From contig JAGHBW010000035.1 in the NCBI GenBank assembly GCA_021160765.1, forward strand, positions 1 to 6,175: a DNA stretch of 6,175 nt. Direction: 5' to 3'. This document shows, piece by piece, positions 1-5,900 of the stretch. The stretch comes from Thermoplasmata archaeon (GTDB taxonomy: Archaea; Thermoplasmatota; Penumbrarchaeia; Penumbrarchaeales; EX4484-36). The notes beneath the pieces are model-generated. The model was not told where the DNA came from. It saw nothing but the letters and a program-made list of their open reading frames with translations, and did no database searches. Each line of letters begins with the position of its first letter. Position 1 is the stretch's first letter. The position numbers were made by a program, and so were the translations under genes.

Positions 1-2
1 CT

Positions 3-413
3 ATCCACCTTTATCCTATTGAAACCACTCAGCTTGTGAGCCTTGCAGGTGTTGTTCTCTCCGGCCCACTGGCCATTGTCGGTCTCATCCTCTTCTCCCT
101 CCCACTCGTTCCAAAGCTTGAGGGGAAGAGGTGGAGGTGGTATCTCGGAGGTGCAGGTGGGGTGATCGCAATACTCTCACCACTGCTGTTTGTCAGCGGT
201 GTAAGGACAATGGGAGACCTTCTCTCCATCAGGATCAAGCACGCCCCTGACTATATAAGTATAACAGCAATGCCTTACGTGGTGTTGAGTATAGGGCTCT
301 TAATGCTTGCCGTGGTTATATGGCAGGGATACTCAGAGCACAAAAGGAGAGATGAGGCAGGGGAGAAGAGCGGGAAGGAGAGGTCAAAGGCGGTCTTCAG
401 AAAGATAGAGTGA
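3..413 (+). CDS. Partial multi-pass membrane protein, 3' end only, family not recognised
   Basis: The frame is open from the left edge of the window to a TGA at 411-413, so the 5' end lies outside. A GTG at 36 could be a start, but no ribosome binding site precedes it and the frame continues upstream, so I treat the gene as truncated by the window. The visible part has three hydrophobic segments, roughly at bases 36-112, 139-196 and 261-323. They are followed by a strongly charged C-terminal tail of about 29 residues, rich in Lys, Arg and Glu, which is likely cytoplasmic. The last 30 bases overlap the 3' end of the convergent queF gene. I see no catalytic motif and cannot assign a function. 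It could be a subunit of a membrane complex or a stand-alone integral membrane protein. Confidence 0.65.
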   Translation: MHLYPIETTQLVSLAGVVLSGPLAIVGLILFSLPLVPKLEGKRWRWYLGGAGGVIAILSPLLFVSGVRTMGDLLSIRIKHAPDYISITAMPYVVLSIGLLMLAVVIWQGYSEHKRRDEAGEKSGKERSKAVFRKIE

Positions 414-800
414 CGGCCCCTCTAAAGCCGCTTTTATATCATCTCCCTTCTCCCTGCTCCAGAATCGGGAGACCGTTGTATAGATACCGCCCCTAACGTT
501 AACCTTCAGCTCCACGTAGATCCAGTGTGGTCTCACAACCTCTTTAAGATCCTCCAGTATTTCGTTTAAAAGCTCTTCGTGATATATGCCCACGTTCCTG
601 AAAGAGGTAAGATAAAATTTGAGGGATTTAAGCTCCACAAGGTACTCATCTGGCTCATAGACAATCTTCACTGTATAAAAATCAGGAACAGAGGTTGTAG
701 GACATAGGGCAGTGAGCTCCTGTGAGGTGTGGACAGCGACAAACCTCTTCCCCCTGTTCACGTTTTCAATAACCTCAAGAATCTCCCTCCTCTCACTCAT
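384..800 (-). CDS. queF: QueF-family 7-cyano-7-deazaguanine (preQ0) reductase or QueF-like protein
   Basis: This 138-residue protein belongs to the unimodular (type I) QueF branch of the tunnelling-fold superfamily. QueF is a cytoplasmic enzyme that reduces the nitrile of preQ0 to the amine preQ1 with two NADPH. Visible landmarks are the nucleophile motif ALCPTTSVPDF (Cys33, and Asp40 as the likely proton donor), the QueF motif ELKSLKFY at 56-63 that binds NADPH in characterised enzymes, the substrate-binding His74-Glu75 pair, and the RGGI motif at 103-106. Translation starts at ATG 800, with GAGGTG 5 nt upstream. A C-terminal tail of about 28 residues follows RGGIYTTV. Known archaeal QueF-like proteins are amidinotransferases for archaeosine and lack the NADPH motif, whereas this one keeps it. 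The fold and family are therefore secure, but reductase versus archaeosine synthase is open. It has no close operon partner here. Confidence 0.92.
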   Translation of the reverse strand: MSERREILEVIENVNRGKRFVAVHTSQELTALCPTTSVPDFYTVKIVYEPDEYLVELKSLKFYLTSFRNVGIYHEELLNEILEDLKEVVRPHWIYVELKVNVRGGIYTTVSRFWSREKGDDIKAALEGPSLYLSEDRL

Positions 801-805
801 CTATC

Positions 806-811
806 CACCTC
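806..811 (-). promoter_or_regulatory. Ribosome binding site of queF
   Basis: GAGGTG on the minus strand lies 5 nt before the queF ATG at 800. It matches the archaeal anti-Shine-Dalgarno and supports that start. Confidence 0.7.
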
Positions 812-820
812 TTTACGTTC

Positions 821-833
821 AATTATTCTTTTT
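821..833 (-). promoter_or_regulatory. Possible queF promoter (A-rich BRE plus weak TATA)
   Basis: Read on the minus strand, an AAAAAG run is followed by AATAATT. This resembles a BRE plus a TATA element. Its centre is about 25 nt from the queF ATG, which would give an almost leaderless transcript lacking the ribosome binding site just upstream of the ATG. The minus-strand ATTATAAC at about 911-918 is an alternative that would give a leader of roughly 90 nt including that site. I cannot choose between them. Confidence 0.35.
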
Positions 834-856
834 GAGCGCATCACTATTTCCAATAC

Positions 857-870
857 CAGCAACCCTGCTG
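857..870. repeat. Small inverted repeat between queF and the CBS gene
   Basis: CAGCA and TGCTG form a 5 bp stem around a 4-base loop. It lies in the divergent intergenic region, next to a run of C residues on the plus strand. It could be an RNA hairpin in a queF leader if transcription starts near 890, or it could be chance. Confidence 0.35.
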
Positions 871-889
871 CCTCCCAACCACCCCCCCC
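863..889 (-). other. G-rich minus-strand tract with G-quadruplex potential
   Basis: On the minus strand there is a run of eight G residues (889-882), then GG, GGG (876-874), GG and GGG (865-863) with short spacers. Two GGG triplets can be drawn from the G8 run, so four G-tracts are available for a quadruplex on the non-template strand upstream of queF. The plus strand shows C8 followed by G5, a homopolymer junction that is also prone to sequencing error. Confidence 0.35.
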
Positions 890-948
890 GGGGGCGATAA
901 GTGTGATCCCTGTTATAATTATTGTTATTCTTCTACGGTATTCGCCCG

Positions 949-961
949 GGAAAGTTTATAA
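949..961 (+). promoter_or_regulatory. Archaeal BRE/TATA promoter of the CBS-domain gene
   Basis: GGAAAG followed by TTTATAA matches an archaeal BRE plus TATA box. The TATA centre at about 958 is 28 nt before the ATG at 986, so the predicted transcription start falls at or within a few bases of the start codon. That predicts a leaderless mRNA and agrees with the lack of a convincing Shine-Dalgarno sequence there. Confidence 0.72.
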
Positions 962-985
962 CGGGGGAATGTGATATTGTTTACC

Positions 986-1417
986 ATGAGCGACGAAGAG
1001 GTTGATAAAGAGAGTCTTGCCCCAGGAAAGATAACCTTAAGCGATTTCAACATAACAGATGAATACGACACCGTGTTGCCAGAGGATCCAATGAAGGCGG
1101 CAGCAGAGAAGATTCTTGAGCTAAAGAAGGGAATAGTATTTGTAATGGAAGAGAAAGGGCCAACAGGTATTATCGGAGGGGAGGAGATACTGAAAGCCAT
1201 CTCGGAGGGCAAAGGGCCCGACACACCCTGCAGCGAGGTTGCCTCTGCAAACCTCCTTGAGGTTCACTACTCCATTAGTATGACAGAACTCATACCCCTT
1301 CTCATAAGAGAGAGGCCCAGGGCGGTGGTTGTAAGGGGGGAGGAAGGAGAATTTAAGGGATTCTTTTCGCCGCGGGATTACGTTGAGGCGCTCAAAAAGG
1401 CAGGTCTAATCCCGTAA
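986..1417 (+). CDS. Stand-alone CBS-domain-pair protein
   Basis: This 143-residue soluble protein consists almost entirely of two CBS domains, at about residues 26-72 and 82-137. The first has the pattern of a conserved Asp-Pro-Met helix start, a hydrophobic strand (GIVFVMEE) and a TGIIGGEEIL segment. The second ends with the typical GFFSPRDYVEAL signature. CBS pairs usually bind adenine nucleotides and act as energy or ligand sensors. No effector domain is fused here, so it probably regulates a partner or dimerises alone. I chose ATG 986 over an in-frame GTG at 971 because the TATA box would place the transcript start downstream of 971. The acidic N-terminal stretch of about 25 residues is not part of the CBS fold. 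The gene is monocistronic in this window: queF diverges from it and the A24 gene converges on it, 45 bp away. The ligand and target cannot be read from the sequence. Confidence 0.85.
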   Translation: MSDEEVDKESLAPGKITLSDFNITDEYDTVLPEDPMKAAAEKILELKKGIVFVMEEKGPTGIIGGEEILKAISEGKGPDTPCSEVASANLLEVHYSISMTELIPLLIRERPRAVVVRGEEGEFKGFFSPRDYVEALKKAGLIP

Positions 1418-1462
1418 AACATTGGATTGAAGGCTTGCTCAGTATGTGGGATTATTAACTGT

Positions 1463-2359
1463 TTAAGTCCCCACCGCTTTTACAATGACGTATATCACTG
1501 GAAGAAGCAGATTTCCAGCCAAAAGAGTGATAAGAAAACCTATTGTCAGATATAATATGAATGGTGTCTTCGGTGTAGCCCAATAAACACCCTCATCCAA
1601 TCCCTCCTCCTCAACCTCTTCACTATCCACCTTTTTAATGTTCCCATCCTCATCTTCTACATAAAGCCACCAGTGCCCTCTTTTTGCCCTCTCTAGAGTG
1701 AGCCTTTGGGCTGTGAAGAAGTATTTAAGAGGCGCACCTCCGCTCTTCAGGTTCACAACAGAGAAATAAACAACGGAGATAAGAACAGAGATAAGAGCTG
1801 CGTTTATTAAGGTGGTGAGGGGTGGAGGAAACATGCTTAAAAGAAGGCTAGGGACACCCAAGGTTGTGAAGGTTGGTATACCACCAATGTAGCTGAAGGT
1901 TGGCAGGACAATAGAGTGCACCTGAAGGGCTTTGACATCCGCACCCCCATGAAGGAGATAGATCCCACCTACGTTGAGAAAATAAAAGGAGAGAAATACC
2001 GCCTCAAAGAGGATGGCGATGAGTGCTGGCAGATAGTTATTGGTGTAATTTTTAAGAGCGAGAAAAAGAACGAGGACTGAAAAGGCATAGAGGAAAAGAA
2101 ATAGCAGATCCAAAGCGCTTCCCTTCTTTATGTCCTCCAGAGATGGATACCCAACAAGCAGAACGGAGAGGAGTGAGAAGAGAGGAAGTGTCAAAAGTGC
2201 TCCCAGAAGCCCAGTAGTTGTGTATAACCTGTATCCCATAACTAGAAGACCAACAGTGCCGGAGATCCACCAGTGAACGTCAGGGATCTGTCTCTCCCTG
2301 AGGTCAAAATATGTGGCGGACAGCATTACAAGAAAGTATAGACCAAGCGCCCCCTTCAC
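1463..2359 (-). CDS. Archaeal A24B prepilin/preflagellin (class III signal) peptidase
   Basis: This is an integral membrane aspartic peptidase that cleaves class III signal peptides from archaeal type IV pilins, archaellins and related proteins on the cytoplasmic face of the membrane. It has 298 residues if translated from GTG 2359. The first catalytic Asp is Asp19, in YFDLRERQIPD at the end of the first membrane segment. The second is Asp141 in GGADVKAL. Further hydrophobic segments lie at about 33-70, 84-101, 110-137, 165-200 and 266-294. A soluble stretch at about 205-262 is followed by WATPKTPF, typical of the archaeal branch. The distance between the two Asp residues is longer than in the small FlaK type, so this may be a pilin-processing form rather than FlaK itself. 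The start is ambiguous: a CTG at 2377 is better spaced from the strong GGAGGTGAT site, while GTG 2359 has GGAGGGG upstream. It is the last gene of the three-gene operon, and no pilin gene is visible. Confidence 0.88.
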   Translation of the reverse strand: MKGALGLYFLVMLSATYFDLRERQIPDVHWWISGTVGLLVMGYRLYTTTGLLGALLTLPLFSLLSVLLVGYPSLEDIKKGSALDLLFLFLYAFSVLVLFLALKNYTNNYLPALIAILFEAVFLSFYFLNVGGIYLLHGGADVKALQVHSIVLPTFSYIGGIPTFTTLGVPSLLLSMFPPPLTTLINAALISVLISVVYFSVVNLKSGGAPLKYFFTAQRLTLERAKRGHWWLYVEDEDGNIKKVDSEEVEEEGLDEGVYWATPKTPFILYLTIGFLITLLAGNLLLPVIYVIVKAVGT

Positions 2360-2380
2360 AAGCAGATACCCCTCCAGAGA

Positions 2381-2389
2381 ATCACCTCC
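2381..2389 (-). promoter_or_regulatory. Ribosome binding site before the A24 peptidase, overlapping the preceding stop codon
   Basis: The minus strand reads GGAGGTGAT, an exact complement of the archaeal 16S rRNA 3' end. It contains the TGA stop (2384-2382) of the YbjQ-HhH gene. Terminating ribosomes are therefore placed on the initiation site of the next gene, which implies translational coupling. Its spacing fits a CTG start at 2377 (GGAGG to CTG, 7 nt) better than GTG 2359 (25 nt). Confidence 0.75.
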
Positions 2390-2921
2390 CCAAAACCCTT
2401 CTCGCCTTTTCCTTCACCCTCCTTGCAATAGTGGGGTTCATGCCGGGAACCTTAAGAAGATCCCTTATGTCAGCATCGGCGACGTCCTTCAGATTTCTGT
2501 ACCCTGCACTGTAAAGGGCCACTGCCCTCTCTCTGGAAAGGGCCAAAACAGATGTGAAAAGGGATACTGCGTCCGCCTGCTCAATCTCTTCGTTCAAATC
2601 TCTTGCGTCAAGTCCAACACTGGAGTCAACATGTCTAATCCCATCCACACCTCCCCCACTTACAATCACAGCTTCCCCGTAGAGGAGCACAACTCCTTGC
2701 TCCGGCAGGGGAACCACCCTAAGCCCTATCAACGCGTTTCCTCCCCTTGCAGCCACCTGTTTAACAAGGTCGTCCAATCCCTCATCAAAAAGATCCTCCA
2801 GAAGAGAGGTTTTCGGAGGAAGCCCCAGCGCCTCTTCAGGAAGAGAGAGAGCCTTACGAACCAGACCCAGTCTCTTCTTTATCTTTGTGCCGTGAGGGTT
2901 CTCCGAGAGGGTGATGAGCAT
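2382..2921 (-). CDS. YbjQ-like domain fused to a helix-hairpin-helix domain
   Basis: The protein is 179 residues long from ATG 2921. The N-terminal part, to about residue 87, resembles the YbjQ/UPF0145 fold. It begins with a strand and PHGTKIKKRLGLV, has a helix ending in AARGGNALIGLRVVP, and then a strand pair through GVVLLYGEAVIV. YbjQ proteins form small beta-rich oligomers, some described as putative heavy-metal binders, with no settled function. A linker at about 88-126 follows. Residues 127-178 look like an HhH_5-type tandem, with RAVALYSAGYRNLKDVA, then LLKVPGMNPTIARRVKEKA, which normally binds DNA or mediates protein contacts. A TTG at 2942 also opens the frame, but ATG 2921 has the GAGGTGAT site 4 nt upstream, so I prefer it. 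ATG 2927 lies inside that site. The gene sits between the surface protease, whose stop is 10 nt upstream, and the A24 peptidase. It is soluble, with no signal peptide. The HhH call is firmer than the YbjQ call. Confidence 0.75.
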   Translation of the reverse strand: MLITLSENPHGTKIKKRLGLVRKALSLPEEALGLPPKTSLLEDLFDEGLDDLVKQVAARGGNALIGLRVVPLPEQGVVLLYGEAVIVSGGGVDGIRHVDSSVGLDARDLNEEIEQADAVSLFTSVLALSRERAVALYSAGYRNLKDVADADIRDLLKVPGMNPTIARRVKEKARRVLGR

Positions 2922-2931
2922 CGCCATCACC
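2910..2931 (-). promoter_or_regulatory. Hairpin covering the ribosome binding site and start codon of the YbjQ-HhH gene
   Basis: In the mRNA, GGTGATG (2931-2925) can pair perfectly with CATCACC (2916-2910) over 7 bp, leaving an 8-base loop that holds the ATG at 2921-2919. The 5' arm is the ribosome binding site itself and begins right after the TGA (2934-2932) of the upstream protease gene. Such a structure would hide the site unless a ribosome finishing the upstream gene opened it. This is inference from sequence only. Confidence 0.5.
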
Positions 2932-2933
2932 TC
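2926..2933 (-). promoter_or_regulatory. Ribosome binding site of the YbjQ-HhH gene
   Basis: GAGGTGAT on the minus strand overlaps the last two bases of the protease stop codon and lies 4 nt before ATG 2921. This decides the start in favour of ATG 2921 over the in-frame TTG at 2942. Confidence 0.7.
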
Positions 2934-5900
2934 ACGCCGCAACCGCCCTCTTCTTCAGATAGATCCTTCTGCCAACCTCTATAGTTAAAATGCCAACACC
3001 TGTTATGAAAAGGGCGTCCAGAAGAAGTGACCCCCTTACTTTATCAGGATGTTCTTTGGCACCGAAGGGGGTGTGGCCCCCTATAACCACAGCCTTATTG
3101 AGGGATTCCGGCTCGCTCCAGGCGTTCCGTGGGCTGTACACCTTCAGGTCTGGGTCACCGTAGAAAACCAGATTTTCAAATATATCCCACCACCATGCGT
3201 CAACAAGATAGAGTATTCCAACGTGAGCTATCCCCCTCTCATACGCCTCCCCCACAGTGTAATTGTAATAAATGTCTTTGAGGAAGACCTCCATAGCGAA
3301 TGAGGAATACCAGGAGGTCAACCACGGATCTATTACCTGAAAGATGGAGCCGTGGCGTACCAGAGAGAGGTGAAGATAGGTATTGGCGATAAGACAGCTT
3401 CCTGCAGAGAACCCCATAGAGTGAAGGTTTTGAAGCGCCTCGTCTATCTGTAGTCCCCTGTTGTTATATTCCGTCTGGCGCTGCTGGAGAAGAGCAATAA
3501 CAATTCCATCATGAGTCTCAGGAACAACCCCTGCACCTGTTACGGGTCCGAAGCCCGGCTGGACGTCAAGCCCAACGTGCTTGTTCATGGTGACCACGTC
3601 AGGGTCATCTGTTGCCCCCCTTAACCTCTCCAGATTCCCATTGACGGGTATTCCGTTCTCCTCATATCCCCTCCACGGATCCTTCTCAACGTTGGCCTTG
3701 GGGTCCCACCAACCAACCACACCAGAGTACGTGTGTCCACCGTGCATCACCTCAAACCACATGATCACACCGCGATTTAGGTTCTCAATGGTTCTCTCAA
3801 AGGTTGTTGTCTGAACGTGGTCATAACCAATCGTATCCAGGTAGTATGGAACCATGTTAGACGTGTCTATGTCTGGCCAAACACCCTTGGGATCTATTGG
3901 GTCGTCTGATGGTGTCTCCCCGGGGACTATCCCAGTTCTCGTCTGATATTTGCAACCCCAGTACTCACTTCCCCTCTCGTTGAATTTGTACTGGTAAGAA
4001 ACCCAGGTCTCCTGAACTGCCAGACGAGTTTCAACCTCTCTTTCGGGCTCAACAATGGTGAGCTTTCCAGCGATCCTTGTGGACGAGGACCCCTGCCACC
4101 TCTTCCCCTCATGTGGGTCTAGAGATGGGTTCACGGCGGGATTGGCAAAGATTATCTTCGGATAGAATATAGATCTTGATATCCATACAGAAGCATCCAC
4201 AGGGGAACCCATTATTCTGCCAGCCTGTGCTGCCCCCACAAGGGCTCTATCCCATGAAGTCCCTATGTCAAACTGATCAGCAACGGTGATTATGCTCTCC
4301 TTGTGGCCCTTAATGCCACCAATGTCAGCCCCAACCTGCTGGAGGAATGAATATATGGCCTTCCCCTCAAGAACCATGCACCCTACGGATGGGGGAAGGC
4401 GGCTGGGATACGCCTTGAGCCAGAAGTTGTTGTGCCACGCCTGGGCCTGTGAGAGTTTTCTGTTTGTATCCGTGATGAAGACCGGTGAGCCGTGATGGGC
4501 CGCCGTGAACGTGGCGGGGCCAACAAAATATGCCCCGGGGAACTCTCCCGCCGGGTTCTCCTTCGTCTTCGCTACGTACCAGTAGGACCATGGGTCAATG
4601 GTGGTGAAAACTATGTCCCCCGTTGGCTCCCCACCCTTTCCCGCTCTTCCCATAATCTCCCTGTAAATGGCATTATAGTTGGTAATCCTCCTGACCTTTA
4701 TCTCTCTTTGAAGAAGCCCTCTTGCACGGTCAAGACCTTTATACAGACCACTCTTCGCATGTCCACCGAGATCCACCACGTAAACCTCCTTGACCCCAAG
4801 GGTGTTAAGGGCCTTTTCAACAGAGCGGGGGAGCCTGTCGTATGGGACAAAAAGAAGTGGGGCGTTCAGCTCAGAGGCCAGAACTGCACCGTTTGCAGCA
4901 GATGCGAAGGAATCACCCTCCTTAACATCCTTCACCTGCCTGAAAGAGTAGGAGATTTTGAAGGATGTCCCGCTGCCCTCAAGGTTCACTACAGAGACCC
5001 GATACCTCCCCATCCCAAGGCTTTTCACCTCCAAAACCTGTTTTGATGACTGGGTCTTATCAAGAGCCGAAGCCACCTCGGCACCGTTTTCATCAAGTAG
5101 AATAAGCCCCAGCCTGGAGGAGGTGTCTGACCAGGTCAACTCTATTGTGGCATCCCGGCAGAAGAACGGCACCTCGTCGGGAATGTCCAGATCAACTCCT
5201 GGGTAGATTGTGTAATCAATCTGATAGTTCACCTCTGCACTCCACGGCTGATCTCCCCTTGAGATCTGTAGAAGCTCTGGATTCCTTGAGAGGTATTCCT
5301 TCAGGGCCATTTGATACTCATAGCTCTCTGTGGGCATGTAGGTCACAGCAAACATCCACTCGCCGCTGTGGTAGACATAGGAGGAGACGTGTTCAGATGC
5401 ACCGGTCAGCACATTCCAATCCTCCGACGCCGCAACCTCACCAAGCTGCATGTCATAAAGTTGGAGGTCCGGATCCTTTCCCCTTGCTAGAAGCTCTCCA
5501 AGGCTGCTCTGGCTCCACGTCATCACGGCGTCTATGTATTTATACCCCTCATCAATGGTGAATTTGTGTTCATTGGGGTCTACAGGGGATGGCATCTTGC
5601 TACCTTCAATGGTGCCGCTCTCCGGCTGGGCGGATGGTGTCTGCCCCTCCACCTCCCCCTTAATCTCCTTATCGGGAGATGGGGGGGAGGGGTTTATCAC
5701 AGCAAGAACCGCTCTTCTGGAGTAACTCCAGCCGTCCAGAGCCAGGCTGGAAGAGACATCGTAAGGATTGCTTCCCTTTATCATGCGAATCTCATTCGCC
5801 TTCCACCTCTCCCCAACCTGAGGGGGAACAGAATCAAACCCCACAAGATTCACCCTTTTCACAGACCCCCCATTAACAGTGAGGTAATCCTCCATGAAGT

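Noticed and set aside
1..10. Repeat CTATCCACCT at the left edge and at 801
   Set aside because: At 801 it is the queF ribosome binding site read in reverse, and at the left edge it is in coding sequence. Two 10-base matches in 6 kb with no further similarity are most likely chance.
428..440. Plus-strand TATA-like CTTTTATATC inside queF
   Set aside because: It is explained by the queF codons for Asp-Ile-Lys and no plus-strand gene follows it.
801..900. preQ1 riboswitch upstream of queF
   Set aside because: I looked for the short hairpin and A-rich tail of preQ1-I and its conserved core in the queF leader and found neither. The small 857-870 hairpin alone is not enough.
971..985. GTG start at 971 for the CBS-domain protein
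   Set aside because: The TATA box at 955-961 puts the transcript start near 984-986, downstream of this codon, and the added residues do not belong to the CBS fold.
1418..1462. Terminator between the CBS gene and the A24 peptidase
   Set aside because: The 45 bp convergent gap has no stem-loop and no clear run of T on either strand.
2313..2984. Long plus-strand open frame across three genes
   Set aside because: The translation is low-quality, rich in Pro, Ser, Arg and Cys. It spans two gene junctions of well-supported minus-strand genes, so it is a shadow.
4492..5046. Plus-strand open frame opposite the protease gene
   Set aside because: It has no recognisable family, promoter or ribosome binding site. 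It lies fully within a coding region whose minus-strand frame has clear domains.
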